Numbered from the stretch's first letter, positions 11,011 to 24,904 are shown. The stretch: 64,000 nucleotides of DNA from Epiperipatus broadwayi (GCA_028023455.1 JAQFVV010006310.1:1736001-1800000), one strand, 5' to 3'. Notes: generated from the letters alone by a model not told the origin. A program made the numbers and translations.

Positions 11011-12696
11011 AAATAAATTTGTTTACTCATAAGGCTAAAAATGGAATATTTTGTTTAATTTTTTATTTCTGTTTATCACTCTCTTTTTTGTTGTTGTTAT
11101 TTTTAAGATTATTTTTTATTTTTAAACTTATATTTAAAATAATTTTTTTTTAAAAAAAGTATAAAGTCTAAAGTTTAATTCATTAAAATAAATAGCTTGA
11201 AAAATAGTTACTAAATTAATCACATTAGCTGTTCAAAAGTATAGATCAAAAGATTAAAACAAAAATTATCTATGCAAATAAAATAGCTTTTTAATCACTA
11301 TACAAACTTACAATTCTTGAATTATGTTTAATAAAATAAAATTAATTATAAAAAGTACAGAAATCTGGAAATCATTTGTGCTTTAATTTTTGAGCTCTAA
11401 ATATGGCAAATATTTAACAACAAAAACAAAAATTCAAATTTTACAAATTTTTATGTTAAAACATTAAATAATACAAAATTTTTAATACTTATTGACTAGG
11501 TTTCCCAATATGTTTTTTGGACAAAAACATAGTATGTACACAACAAATATATAAATTCTAATACTTTTAATAATTCTGTAAATAAATTACAACTATTAAA
11601 TGAACAACACTAATAATAAAAAACTTCTTTATTAATCATTTCTGCTTGACAAATTAAATGTGAACTTCTATCAGTTTGAGTGAACTGAATTTTGCAATTT
11701 AACTTTTAAATTGTAGAGCTTTATATTGGTATTTTTTAAAGTCTTATTATCATAAACACATGATAAACCATCCCAGATGATTAGTTTTGTACAATTCCTT
11801 GATCTGATGCTATATTATTTTAAAATACTGTTGATTTCTTTCAATCAAATGTAAATAATTTATTAATTAATTTTCAACATTTTCAAAATCAATACTTATG
11901 GTTTTGAAAATTCTATTTAAATTTTTCCTAAGTTTTGCTGGGCAAATTCCATATTAACAGCCCTCTAATTAAATTTTCACAGTAACAATTTATCTCATGC
12001 AGTATTTGAATAGTTTATATGTTAGTAGTTGTATTTCAATCTCGCAAAAAGTATTTAGTTTTCATTTTTATACAAGTTATCACCAAAATATAAAGCTCTG
12101 TAGTTCAAAGATTAAATTGCAGAACTTAATTTTCACAAAAGGAGCTTGTTTAAATTTTAGCTGACAAATAATTTTTTATCAGGTTGTTTTCAATAATTTG
12201 AAAGGTTTTTATTTAATAAATATAATATATATATTTATAATTCTATGATGTTATAGGAAGATTCCAAAATTATACCATGGGGGGGGGGATTACATTATTT
12301 TAATTAATGCAAAAATTTTGCCTTGCTTTTTTATTTCTTTAAACAAGTTTATAAGTTTTACAATTTATTTATTCTTTTAATTAAGATTACAATGAATTTA
12401 ATAACAATTTTGTTTAAAAAAGTTTTATTTTGACAAAAACATTATTCAAACTGAAGGCAACATATATAAAAAATTAATTTTGAAAATTTACCTTTAATTA
12501 TTAATTGGCCATAGAAGAATAAACATTCTACATTTGCTGTTTGTTTATTATAGTTTTATATAATTTTTTCCCCAGTTAATTTTTAAATATAATAAATAAT
12601 AAAATATTTGTGTTTGCATTATTTTTCAGATTAAAATCTTATTCATTAAGTTTAGCATGTTTTCAGTACATGATCTAAATTTGAATATACTGAATT
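11011..12696. other. A/T-rich non-coding stretch
   Basis: Several short direct similarities around motifs such as tgtagagcttta and aaagctctgtagttc suggest worn tandem or inverted fragments. A run of nine G lies near 12280. No gene is supported. Confidence 0.45.
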
Positions 12697-12855
12697 CAGT
12701 TTATATAAAATTGGAATGGTGACCTACCCAAATGCTGTTAATATCAATACAATCTCATTATGAAATTGTCAGACAGTATAATCTGACAAAGAAGCTGGAA
12801 CACTGTTATTAATAGCATTTGGAGAGATGTCCATTCCGATATATACATATACAGG
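12697..12855. repeat. Small palindrome with weak hammerhead-like centre
   Basis: The left arm (about 12697-12745) and right arm (about 12805-12855) are imperfect inverted copies, for example ccaaatgctgttaat against attaatagcatttgg. The loop contains CTGACAA (12783-12789), a 7-nt spacer and GGAAC, two transitions away from CTGACGA...GAAAC. Given those mismatches, I list the inverted repeat firmly and the ribozyme resemblance only as a possibility. Confidence 0.45.
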
Positions 12856-14115
12856 CAAGTTGTTATATATGCTGTATCATCATATGCTACTTCAATTATA
12901 TGTTATTCAAAAAAACTAAGCAAAAAATAAAGCATTAAAATTCATAAATTTAGCTATTTTTATAAATCTTTATCATTTGTAATATAGAAGCAGCATTTTT
13001 TTATCTAGGAATAATCCTCATCAAAGCTAACCATCTCAAATGCTTGCAGCCATTGTTTTTCATGATCTCACTTACTGATCCTCTTTTTTTATGTTAAGTA
13101 AATTACAAACTCATGCATTTTTTTCTTCAAAAGTTTGATCTAGTACAATATTTCATTTAATAAAATGTTTTCTAAGCATAAAGTTAAAAATTCTACAAAT
13201 TTAAGAGAATATATATTTTCTTTAAATGATAAAATAAAAATTATCAATTTAGTAATAAAAGATAAAAAAAATGTTCCAAAGTAGATTATATGTTCAACAG
13301 GAATGAAGAGATAATAAAAAAGAGAAAAGAAAAGTTGAGCCACTATTGTTTTATATATTATGAAGTAGATAAAATATCTTGAAAGGCCATGTCTGCTGAT
13401 AATAAGGCCACAAATACATTTCCATAGAATTAAAAATATTTATTAAAGAAAAAGGATATCATCTAGAATAAATATTTAATTGTAACGAAATTGGGTTATT
13501 CTGATCAATGGCTTCAGAAGGTCAAATAGTCTGACACTTTTCTGTCCATTACATTAAAAAAATAAAATAAAGATATGGTACAGTAAATCTTTTTGCACTT
13601 ATTTTTTTGAGTGACTGTGTGCATAAGCCACACACAAAGTTAATATATGTATATATAAATGCACTCTCAATTTATTATTAATAATTTTAATTTTTTTTTA
13701 TTTGTACCATAATTTTAATTTGTATATAGGGTACTATATTTGTAATAATGTGTCTGTGTTTTGTACATGTATGTGCATGTTCATTGAAAAGTTACTACAT
13801 ATTTAGATCAGTAAATAATATGTTATAAATGATATCTGTTAGGAGACTTGGACCAAAATACAGCAGGTATCATGCCTTCACTATAATTAAAATATTATTA
13901 TATTAATTAATTATTTGAAGCCAGTTTGGTTTATTTAAATTTAAATCATGTACATGGAGCCATGTATTCAAAACACATGATTATCAAATAAATTTTTACT
14001 TCATTAAATAAATAAAATATTAATTTTTCATCATGAAATTTTAACAAAAGCTTAGTCATTTGATTTTTATTCCAATAAGCTGAGATTAAAAAATGATTTA
14101 TCATGTGCAAAAACA
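12856..14115. other. A/T-rich non-coding stretch
   Basis: No convincing gene or element. A minus-strand open frame at 13140-13343 would be an extremely Phe/Leu/Ile-rich chain typical of A/T noise. Confidence 0.5.
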
Positions 14116-14117
14116 CA

Positions 14118-15085
14118 TTATTAGAGACATGAAGATTCAGATATTTGAAATCTCTAACTTGATAAATGAGGGTAGTTCATGAATAGAGAGAGAGGGTGGT
14201 CTAAGTTTCTGCACTGATGAAAATTTATGATAGAGTAAAGTTGAGATAAGAAATGAACTGACAAAAACAAAAAATAAATAAAAATAAGTGAAGAATAATG
14301 GCTATTCACCTTCATAAAGTGTAAAAAGTGGATAGAAACCAGAACCTACCATACATCAGAATGATGATGATGAAATATCGAACTATCAACATGAGCTGTA
14401 TGATATCTCTAGTTTGTTTGATTAAAAAAGTTGTTTGCAAAATGCCTACATAATGAGAAAAGGGGTATTTGAATTTCTGAGCTGATGGATAGTTGTAGTG
14501 GACATAAGAGATGCATTGATAAAATAAAAAAAACAAACACACACAAAGTTGGAAATAATTGCAATTCAATACTTATTTAGCCTTCCACAAGATATTAAAA
14601 GCAGAAAGAAAATTTTTTTTAATCTTGTGTGAGAAAGATAGAATAAAAAAATAGTCAGCTGTCAATATGGGTATGGTGATTCAGATATTTGATATTTCTA
14701 GCTCGTCTGCTAATTGCAGGTTGTTTGTGAAATGTTGAAATACAGCATAATGAAAGAGATGAAGATTGAATTTCTGTAATGAGGATGGTTGCAATATAAT
14801 GGATTTAAAATGAGATATACTGTTAAAAACAACTCTGCAGCGCAATGACTAATTACCTTTTCATAATATGTAAAATTGAATAGAAATCTATCCCTATTTT
14901 GAGTGAGAATAGTGTAATAAATAAATATCGAACTGTCAATATGAGCATGAGGTTTGGGTGTTTGATATCTCTAGTTTACCTGATGCACAAAGATTGTTTA
15001 TAAAATGCATGTCAGTTAGAGAAGTGGTCAGAGTTTTCATACTGGTGAAGTTGAAATAAGGTATGCATTGGTTAAAATATCTTTT
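14118..15085 (+). repeat. Tandem array, about four units of 255-290 bp
   Basis: The marker tttgatatctctag and its variants occur at about 14147, 14402, 14691 and 14964. Each is followed by a ttgtttg-aaaatg block, an agaga/gagaaaagg block, a gaatttctg or ttttcatactg block with gatgg/ggtga, and a gatatgcattgWtaaaat end. Units are diverged from each other, so the array is old. No open frame is shared across units. Confidence 0.65.
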
Positions 15086-17900
15086 TAAAGTTTTCTAAAA
15101 ATTGATTTAATACTGAAATTAATTTTGTATAAATTTAACCAACGCATGTTAGGATATTAATCATTCGTCTAGAGCCTAAACATGTACTCGAAACATTCAT
15201 GCACACACACTTATAATTTTTTTAAAGAAAAAGATAACTTCCTGTTTTTAAAATAAGCGAAACCTGTCAAAACTTTAAATCATTTGGACAAGAAAACTTG
15301 TTTCATTTAATTTTTGCATTTTTTTTTCTACAGTTACGTTCATTTTTTAAACGTTTTTTTATATTAGCAATAAAGTAATTTTTTTTTAAAGAAAAAACAT
15401 GTTAACTATAATTTATATTATTAACTGGAAGTATCTTTAAAATTAAACGGAAATGTTTTTCTTATACTTTTTTTTTTTTTTGTTATTCCGGTTCAAGAAA
15501 ATAAAATGAGAAAATTTATTTAATATTCTGGTTGGAATGCAAGTTTTCAAAATTTAATAAATTTTAAAAAGTGATACAATTTTTTTTTTTAAAAAAAAAA
15601 TATATATAAAATGTCATATTTGGAATGTAAGTTTTATGACTTTAAAGAATAATTAAACAATAAAACACAATTATCGTTAGTGTATATAACTTCAAATGGG
15701 TTCCATCAAAAATTATTTAGGATTATAAAATGTATATTCCAAAATATGTTAGATAAGAATTGTAGTTTAATTAAAAATTTATAGGCGGTGACCATTAAAA
15801 ATATAATAAGTTAGAAAGATTTTTTTTGTTTCTGCTGTTATCATTAAACAGATTAATTACTACAGTATGATTTATAAGTATCAAATTTTTCATTTTCAAT
15901 TTGTGTCAAGTTGTGAATGCTAAAAGTTTGATATTTATAACCAAATTGTAAAAACCTAATATTGGTAAATACTGAACAAATGATGAAACATGTAGCAATG
16001 ATTGTGACCTGGGCCAATTGAAGATTATTGGTTCAGCAAAATGCATCTTAGAGATTATGTCTTTTTTTCAGGTGTTTTTATTCACATGTTTTAAATAATA
16101 GATGATATAGAAGCTTTAATCATATTTATAAAAAAATATTACATATGAAAACAGAGCGATGAAGTTGAGTTAATTATTCTATGTGTTAATGTTTGATTAA
16201 ATATGTATGTATATTAATATTTAGCTGAATTTAAAGTTTATATCTGGGATAAAAGTGTGACAATCTTTAGCCCAATAAATGATTAGTAATAATTACTAAT
16301 ATATTTATCCGAAGTAGATGATATCAAGGTAATGATACTTGTAAATCAAAGTGTACTAAGATATTGAGAAATACAAAGCAATGAAATGTCGATTCTGCAA
16401 TCTGGAAGTCATTTGTCTTTTTCAGATGCCTTTAATTGTATGTTTAAAACGAATATGCAGTGGAGTGGAAGTTTTAAGTATATATAAATGAAATTTTTGA
16501 TCACATTTCACAAATAAATTAAAAATAATTTCTTTTTATCTTGTGGACAATAGAGAGTATTTTATAGTTAAGTTTTTTTTATATTTATCTAAAGACAGAA
16601 CTATCATTAGTTGTTGCTTTAATTGCTTGATATCTTACAAGTGTAATTTACTTTTGCATCACAATTTCAGAGCTAAACTATAAATTTTAATGAGCCTTTT
16701 TAATATTAAGATATTTGATATAGAGAATATGGTTATCATAGTTTTAAAAAAGAGAGAGAATAAAAAAAGTAAGAAAAATATTCATCACATTACATAATAT
16801 ATCTAGAGGAGTGAGTAAATTTATGTTTTGCATGGTTGGTTCAATAACAAAATGTCAGACTCTCGCATTCAAGGTCCATGTATTATACCAATGTTTGTCA
16901 AAAACTATTTTTGAAACAAAAGTTATACAATTTAAGTCAGTGTGGTTAAGTAAAATATCGAATCTGGAATTATTATTTTGACCAAAAAATTATATTTTTA
17001 ACTGTAATAAATATTTAGAAAGAAAAACTTATTCTTAAAATCAAGGGCATATGAAAGGATTAATAATACTATAAATTAAAATGATTGCAAAGTTAAATCC
17101 ATAAGCGCTTCTAAGCTTTCCTAAGGCATATTAATTTGCAATAATTTTGATTTAGAAGTTCAATAGAACTATTGAATTGCTATATGCAGTTTAGCAGAAT
17201 GTGATGGATTTAGATCTAAACATTCTTTCAATTCAGTTTTTTAAATGAAATTATTGTACTCAACCTGCCATTTAAGTTAAACGTTGATTATTTTAGTTGA
17301 TGCTTTAATAAAAGTGAATTACTAATTCGGTTAATCAAAAATGTTGCATGCTTAAAATCAATTATTTGAAATCTCAGTTTTCAGAATACATCAGAATTTA
17401 TATTCATTATAAAGAACTAAAAATATAAGTTTTAAATATAAGAGATTACTAATAAAACCCAATTTTAGTAAAATTAATTACATTGTATAGTTTGGAGCAA
17501 AAAAGAAAGGCACAAAAAACTCAAGGTCCGGACTCTTTAAGAACTGCAGAGAAATAAACCACTATTTATAGAATTCACAGATGTGATTAATTTGAAATGA
17601 TTTTTCAGAGTATTATCGATTCTGTTGAGTGCTAAATTTACATTGTTTTTTTATTTATTAAAATGTTTGTTTTAGTCACAAAAATTCTTATTTAATAAAT
17701 CTAATGGAAAATATCACGAAATTTAATTTTAAGGAAAATCTAGATTTGCTAGTGATTTTGATAACACGTGATTAATGAGAAAAGAGAGAAGTAATGACAT
17801 AGCACTTTTTTTAAAAAAACAAAAATCTTTAAAATTTTAGCAATTGGACGTAAATTTATATCCATAAGGTTATACTTAAAAAAACCTGTTTTTTTTATGT
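15086..17900. other. A/T-rich non-coding stretch
   Basis: Long A and T runs occur (for example 15469-15481 and around 15581-15600). No gene, RNA or complete repeat could be supported. Confidence 0.5.
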
Positions 17901-17906
17901 GTCAAA

Positions 17907-17978
17907 GCATCGGTCGGGAAGCGAACCTTGGGACAACTACTCCTAAAGCAGCTGTGCTAATCACTCGGCCATGAACGC
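17907..17978 (-). repeat. tRNA-like sequence (SINE head or tRNA pseudogene)
   Basis: On the minus strand this reads as a tRNA-like molecule starting GCGTTCATGGCCGAGTG, with an A-box-like TGGCCGAGTGATTAGC of the Leu/Ser type and a B-box-like GGTTCGCTTCC. The anticodon-arm region CTGC-TTTAGGA-GTAG would give TAG. The acceptor stem has five of seven pairs including wobbles, and there is no room for a long Leu/Ser variable arm. The sequence beyond the 3' end (ttgacacat) is shared with the related copy at 50399-50478, which fits a SINE family better than a functional tRNA gene. Confidence 0.55.
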
Positions 17979-18402
17979 TTGCTCATAACCTTACGTTTTT
18001 GCTGTTAATGCGAACTGGCAATGATTATTTTGAAGATCGTTTTGAACTAGTTAAGACTGATTTTATACCTGAGAAAAATAATGCATGAGATATTTAGAAG
18101 TAGCATGATTGATGCTTTTGTTGAAACGATAAGTTCTTATTTAATATGGAAGAGTTACATGCAATAATGTATTTGATTCTAGAAGCAAGTTCACTAAACA
18201 GTCTGCTGGTTCATTAGTGCACTGAAAAGCATGCAATTGAGGATATACCTTTTTGTCTCAAAATCGAGAGCAAAACTACCATTCTCACAACCATACAAAC
18301 AGGAAAAATATATTATAAAATTAAAAATATGGGTAAAAATACTATAAAATTAATTAATTTCTGTACTAGATGTATAAATTTGAATGTTCGATTTTAATAA
18401 AG
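17979..18402. other. A/T-rich non-coding stretch
   Basis: Nothing beyond simple A/T-rich sequence is seen before the microsatellite. Confidence 0.5.
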
Positions 18403-18485
<83 letters not shown>

Positions 18486-18486
18486 C

Positions 18487-18525
<39 letters not shown>

Positions 18526-18533
18526 CTCTTTCT

Positions 18534-18584
<51 letters not shown>

Positions 18585-18744
18585 CTCTCTCTCTCTCTTT
18601 TTTTTTTTTCTTTTTTTTTTTTTATCTATCTATTTTTTTATTTATTTTTTTATCTTTTTATTTTTCTATCTTTCTATCTATCTATTTATTTTTTTTTCTA
18701 TCTTTTTTTTTTTTTATCTATCTATCTATCTATTTATCTATCTC

Positions 18745-18793
<49 letters not shown>
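18403..18793 (+). repeat. Composite (TATC)n / (TC)n / poly-T tract
   Basis: About 20 TATC units (18403-18484) pass into (TC)n, then (TTTC)n, then 48 consecutive T (18537-18584), mixed T-rich and TATC fragments, and a final (TATC)n run ending at 18793. The open frames across it would encode Ser-Ile-Tyr-Leu and poly-Phe repeats and are artefacts of the repeat. Confidence 0.97.
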
Positions 18794-18997
18794 AATGGTC
18801 AGGGTGGTAGTGGAGTCTTTCATATCTGCCACACAGGGTACCACCAGGCCATTAGAATCTGGAAAACCCACCCACATAGTAGGCAGATACGTTGTGTTAA
18901 GATCTGATTTTTACATATACTGTATATATTTTATTTCGACCATCAGCCCATGGAATGCAAAGATTTAACATAAAACTTGCTAATTACATTAAGTTTG
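18794..18997. other. Short unassigned spacer
   Basis: This 0.2-kb segment between microsatellite and MITE is somewhat richer in G+C. It shows no frame, RNA or repeat that I recognise. Confidence 0.4.
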
Positions 18998-19005
18998 GTA
19001 TAGAA

Positions 19006-19399
19006 CAGGGGTCCCCAACCCATGCCTACAGGCACCATGGTGCCCACAGACCATTTACATGTGCCCACCACTATCCGAACACGATAAAAAATTATTTATC
19101 TGATACAAATAAATTTAGTTTTTAAAATTTCTTATAAATTATTGTATTATATTGTAATTAAATTGTAGGGCATACTATACTTTTACAGTGTAAAAATATA
19201 AACATTAATTATATATTAAAATTGTATTTTTGAAATAAATATTTTTTTGTACATTATGTGCATTATTAACAGTATCCAACTATAAATTTATATTGAAAAA
19301 ATAAAGTGCCTGCCACCTGGTTGAAAAAATAAGTGGTGCCCGCCACCTGGCCGGTAGTATAGAATGTGCTCTTAAGTGCAAAAAGGTTGGGAACCCCTG
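19006..19399. mobile_element. hAT-like MITE (394 bp)
   Basis: The ends are inverted: CAGGGGTCCCCAACC at 19006 and GGTTGGGAACCCCTG ending at 19399. Terminal CAGGGG...CCCCTG is typical of hAT-superfamily elements. The flanking octamers GTATAGAA (18998-19005) and ATATAGAC (19400-19407) agree at 6 of 8 positions, as expected of the 8-bp duplications made by hAT transposases after some decay. Just inside the ends is a second short repeat, ccacctgg, present twice near 19314 and 19343. No transposase is encoded, so it would have depended on one in trans. Confidence 0.85.
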
Positions 19400-19407
19400 A
19401 TATAGAC

Positions 19408-22400
19408 GATATACTTATATCTTAATATTATATATATACTGCAGACAGTGATTTGTTCATTGCATAAATTTTACACTATGCAAGATCCTACTATATTTTA
19501 AATATTTAATTTGGTCATGGATTAATATATATATATATATATATTATTGAGTTTATATATGGAAAGATTTGAGTGGCATTGTACAGGTATTTACTTTCAA
19601 TGTCTAATGGAATTGAAAGTTGTGCGCCTTATTACAATTCTATTACTCTTTGAAACTCCAAGTAGTAGGTTAAATTGCTGTGTCATCTATCATATCCATA
19701 ACATGGAGGTTAAATCTGATTAGATGAAGCTTGGCAATTTTTTTCAGGTTATGAATAGAGTTTTATTTTAGGTATTTAGCACATAAATAATTCAGTTAGC
19801 AAGCCACTTATTAGTTGGAAATCATGTATTCAGCTATTCCTAATTAAAGTCAAATAAAGAAGAAAAACTTTAAATCCTCACCACTCTGAAATTTCAGAAA
19901 CATGGTGGGAATGCCTCTCTTTATAGAGAGATTTTTGCCTATAGGGGGCTATTTAAATGTTATTTTATTTTGCTTTATATATATATACGTCAAGATTTTT
20001 AACCATTATTGATCCACTGGATGATAAATTTCTCTTCAAGTTTAATTCAGTTTTTCTACTCCATTTCTCTTCTTCTCATCACATCATCAAATTTCTTTAT
20101 TTGATCCTTCATCTCATATGTAGCATTTTTCTAGGTTTTGTAGAATTTCCAATGATCCAATTTAAAATATCAACTGACCATTTAGTATCTATGATCTCTT
20201 CTAGCAATATATCAAGTCCAGCTCTATTTTAGTCTCTTCATTTTTTTAATGATTCCAATGATATATATATATGCTACTGATATAGTCTGATATCTACATG
20301 CCATTTATGTTTTTATCCATTGCATGGAGCTAATAAAATCACACTGGGATAACTCATTGATAAATTGAAGTTTATTTTTATTTTGAAAAGTCATTTCTCA
20401 CTACAGTACCTAATACGGACAAATTTATTTATAGATTAAATGTATAATTTAAACTTGTTATTACTTGTAATTGACATATGTATTTCAAACCTTTGTTATT
20501 ATTTGTCTTTTAATTTTTTTTATTTGATTTTGAAAAAAGTGAGGGGGGGGGGGAGTCATTTATAAGTTTCCACTTTTATGAAAACAATACTAAAGGCCAA
20601 GATAAAAATTATCAACTACAAATTTTTATTTTTCATAAAATAAAATGGAGTTTCTTCTTCCATACAAATTACAATAAAACTAATAAAACAATCAAAATCA
20701 AAATAATAAAACAGCGTTGTAATAACAAGTAAATGAAAAGATGGTTAAAATGAAAATTATTTTTTTGTTTTTTCATTACTAGTGATAAACTGAGTAAATA
20801 TCCCAAAGAAAAGTTAGAAGGAAATCCTGTTCATTATTGTTTTGAAAACACCAACTATAGTGTAAAGTTTTGAATGTAGAAACATTTATTTTTAAACTTC
20901 TTTGGAAAAAGTTAAAAAAAATTTATAATGCTATAAATGAGGAACATAAAGTTTATTTCTAGATTAATTTGTAAAAAAAATGTATTTAATGTACGATACA
21001 AGAAGTTTCATTTAAAGACTTTATTTTCTGTTCAATTTTATTAAAAAAATTATCTATCTGTTAACTTGCAAGTGGGCTGAGTCCTAAATTTATCAATTAG
21101 TTATCCTAGCATGATTTTATTAGCTTTTCACAGTATTTAAAAGTATCAACTAAACATAAAATCAAATGTAAATAGCCAACAATATCGTTACCTATATGTA
21201 AATTAAATTAAATATTTTCACAGATTTAAGATGTATTAAATTAGAATAAATCTGCACTTAAATATATATTGGAGAAAGATTTATAAGTATCATTCAAAAT
21301 AACAGGATTATTAAAACATATATTTAATCACTTACCCAAAATTACTAAATCATACAATCAAATGAAAATGATGTAGTTTTGTACAATATAATTCGTTTAT
21401 CATAATCTTGAGATTATAAAGAAGATTTTAATTGAAAACATAAATATACATTCTTATGTATATGTTATGATTATTCTTAGATATCTTAATAATTAAGATT
21501 TCTGGTTGGGATATAAAACTAATTAAACTAACTAAATTAGTTATATATTTATCGCAACAAAGCTATAGAAATTAAAGTAGGTAAATTAAATCAAAAAAAT
21601 AACAATAGTAGAAGCAGAAATATCCACAACTATTGCAGAACATAAATAGCAAATTTTGTTAAGGAAAGTTAAAATATCCAAATTAATGCACAGTGTCTTT
21701 AGTAACCAGATGTATATTATCATAAGTTTTCGAAAGAGATATTCCTAAGTGTTATAAAATAAGTCGTGTCCCAATCGTAAACGATCAAGAATTTATTTAA
21801 TAATTATGTCCATTATATATACTTTTTATTCATCAGAAATATTTTTCGGTCTACACTATATTCATTGGAGCAGATTTTGTTTATATGTGTCATTAAATAC
21901 ATCATTTAGTAAATGTAGATATATTTAAATGAATTTAATGTTTAAGCAAAAACAAATATTTATTTAAATTTTTAAATTAATGCTACAGCAATAAATTAGA
22001 TTTACTTCTTTTTTTAAAGATAATTTTATTTCCAATCAGATATAAATTTAACTTATAAAATTAAAGGCCTTATTTCCGTAATTTGATAAGCAGTATCTAC
22101 TCCAAGCGAAACTTCCTTTATAGAGACATTTGAGTAATGTATACGCGCACACACACACGATAATTTTTTGATGAGAACTTTTTTATTATTAAATAATATA
22201 ACATTCGGAATTTTATATGTTACGAATTTAAGATTTTTAATTTTTACAGTAACGCCCGTGCACAAGTAGTTTACATCTAATATGTCATAGGCAACCATGT
22301 ATCAATGGTAGAAAACAGCTGACCATGTATTGACGGTTATTTACTTTCTACTTAGGAAAAAATATATATTTAAAATTTGAACCCTTTAAAAAGATCTTAA

Positions 22401-24382
22401 ATTCATTGAAAAAGTATCAGTGAAGGAATGACTTTTTAGTTTTTAAAGATAATCCCAGACGTTCAATAATATTTAGATCAATTAATTTAAAGAGCCATAA
22501 ATTATATGTAACATTTTCATGCGAGTCAAACCAATATTTGACTATTTTGAAAACTAATACTACTATTGGGGGATTGCATCACGAGATAAATAAAATGTTG
22601 GAATAGTTCTAAAGCTGTAATGGAATCCTGTCAGAGAAATTATTAGATCAAAATAATTAAAATATGACTGTCCAAATGTCATTGGGAGATTGCAGTTTGA
22701 GTGTGATATGTTTCTTACAAACATCGCTAAGCATAATCACTTCTAATATTTGAAAAAAGTAAATAATATTATATCTGGTCATGTATCAAACCACAAGATA
22801 TCTTTTAGATCTCATGACAGATTACTTCAACAGATTCTAGAATCTACAAATATTTTTGTGCCTTCCAAAATGATCTTTTAATTCTATGTTTTTTCTAGTA
22901 TCCTGCAAGCTTGCTTTTTGTCTACAATCTATCTCTCAATAAATGCTGATTCTCAACCATAGTTACTTCTAATCCATGTTTTTCTTTCATTTTTAGCACA
23001 GTCACATCTTTATTAAGATTGTTCATATTAAAACATTAAACATTTTAGCACTTTGATGACTAATAGTTTAACTAATATTCATACCCTGATCTTTGTTAAT
23101 CTCATACAAGTTATGTTTCTTTTTGAGGGCCCATGAACTGTGACCAAATCATTGTCAGTTGCTTCTTACCATTTCCTTACAAATGTGCACTGGATGACAC
23201 TACTGTATGGAATTTGCTACTGTTTATTTAATTTAATGTTTTTTATTGTTTCTTTTTTTCACTTTTACTAGTGTTTTCAAATTAGCTTATGATCTGCATA
23301 AAATACTGGTTCTTGTTATGATATATTTACAGCATTTATCTGAGCTTAAAGTTTTAGATTAATATTGGGGCTCTTGGTGATATTAGAAAACTAGAATATT
23401 TTTTTTAAAATACTAAATAATTTCAATAAAAAAGCTTATTACCAATCTTTCCTGGTTTTTTTAATGGTTGCTTTACAATATTCATCATAATCAGCTTTTA
23501 AAGTCAATGCCTACATCTTCTTATGTCTGTAATTCATTTCATGTCTGTATATAAAAACATTCAATTTCACTGATCATATTTTAAAGATAAAATATTGCAA
23601 GATTTTATGTATTGAGATGTGAAATCAAAATTATCTTGTTTTATTCTACTACCAAGTCTTAGTTCATCCCAGTGGCAGCCATAATGAAGAAACATATAAA
23701 ATTTTGCTTTATCATTTTAAATAACATATGTTTTATTGAATGTAATTTGGAAATCAGTACTGGTTTTTTTAAAAATTTAAAAAAATGAAAAATAATTTTA
23801 AAATATTCAAATTTTTTTTATAAAAAAAATTGATTGTTAATAGAAGTAAATGGCATAAAACGGTGATGATTGCTATGCTGAATTCTCATATAAAGGCTCC
23901 TGATATGTGTTGGGGAAAAGCTCGATATAGTGCTTCTGACATACACTGATACTTTGAATGCTTGTAATTCAAATGTAATTTGAATTTTATATTTATTTAT
24001 ATTTGATATGACAGTTCAACAAAATGTTCATCGGCAACATCATACTTTTGGAATAGATTAGACTAAATTTTAAACTGCTGTTAAAAAGAATTATAATATC
24101 TATTTATGATTTAAATATACTGATACAGATTTAATTGTATCTGTGGTTTAGGCATTTTGATATTGATAAAAATAAGAGTTTGTCATGAGAGTCTTAGTAG
24201 ATGCTACACATCTTTTATTATCTTCTACTATCAAGAAAACTTATGTCATCAGTATAATAATATAATGAAACATCATTTTGTTTAAAAAAAACATTTTTGC
24301 CTCATAAAATAAATTATTGATTAATATTATTTCATATTTCAATAGTTGTATCTGATTCATAAAAAATAATTGAATAATTTTA
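19408..24382. other. Long A/T-rich stretch without a gene
   Basis: Low-complexity runs include (TA)n near 19528-19545 and a ten-G run near 20545. Open frames at 19957-20232 and minus 22053-22298 show no domain. Nothing here could be assigned to a gene or a complete element. Confidence 0.5.
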
Positions 24383-24500
24383 TGGCTTGGGAGTTCATAA
24401 GAAGTTTGAGCATCTGGAATGCCAGAAATGAAATCAATCCAAGGACTTTACATTCCAGAGGCTGTCACTCTACTACTGTGCTAAAGTATGCAGGATAGCA
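24383..24500 (-). repeat. tRNA-derived SINE family, copy 1
   Basis: On the minus strand the element runs from a tRNA-like head (ttagcacagtagtagagtg, then a B-box-like ttggattgatttc) to a tail with tcaaacttcttatgaactcc. The same head-to-tail order occurs at 40232-40350 (minus) and, shortened, at 48856-48925 (plus). The head has no intact cloverleaf. The shared tail beyond the tRNA-like part is the reason to call a SINE family. Confidence 0.6.
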
Positions 24501-24592
24501 TATTATAAGTATATGTATGTTAAAATACTTACTGAGACAAGTTTTATTACTTTTCTGAGTCACCTGAAAAAATGCACCATTGATCAGGTAAT

Positions 24593-24882
24593 AAAACAGG
24601 CAAAACTCACCATATGTATTGCCACACACAGCAAGCCAGAGTAATCAATGGATTCCAGAAGGCTTGTACACAAAATCCCCATCTAGTGCCTACTCATCCA
24701 ATATCCCCAGACTAGTTTCTGGCATGTGACCTTCGTCAGTGAGGAGATGGGGATTTTATGCACAAGCCTTCTGGCATCAATTGATTACTCTGGCTTGCTA
24801 GGTGTGGCAATATGTATGGTGAGTTTTTCCTGTTTTAAAACAGTTATACACAAGCATAAGAAGTGGTGGTCATGTGATGTTT
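24593..24882 (-). mobile_element. Fold-back element family B, complete copy with 15-bp target duplication
   Basis: Inverted arms (about 24593-24684 and 24745-24836) share caggcaaaactc / gagtttttcctg ends, agccagagtaatcaat and a perfect 13-bp aaaatccccatct pair. An extra tail, cagttatacacaagcataag, continues to about 24882. Read from the minus strand, that tail corresponds to the leader at about 54965-55010 of the third copy. The 15-bp repeat ATTGATCAGGTAATA flanks the unit at about 24579-24593 and 24883-24897. An asymmetric unit with a long, variable duplication fits target-primed retrotransposition. Confidence 0.75.
24715..24739 (-). ncRNA. Hammerhead-like core in fold-back element B
   Basis: On the minus strand: CTGACGA, a 13-nt spacer AGGTCACATGCCA, then GAAAC. 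The element's inverted arms would form a long stem I (13 perfect pairs next to the core), and CTAGT/ACTAG could form stem III. The residue that should be U just before the cleavage nucleotide is A, so this copy is probably inactive. The copies at 10.6 and 55.1 kb have CTGATAA in place of CTGACGA, which equals loss of the CpG. Confidence 0.4.
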
Positions 24883-24902
24883 ATTGATCAGGTAATATAA
24901 AG

Positions 24903-24904
<2 letters not shown>

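Noticed and set aside
17907-17978. A functional tRNA-Leu gene
   Set aside because: Two acceptor-stem mismatches and no long variable arm; the shared flank with the 50.4-kb copy favours a SINE.
18370-18968. Two long plus-strand open frames rich in Leu-Ser-Ile-Tyr and poly-Phe
   Set aside because: They are direct translations of the (TATC)n and poly-T tract and stay open only because these repeats lack stop codons.
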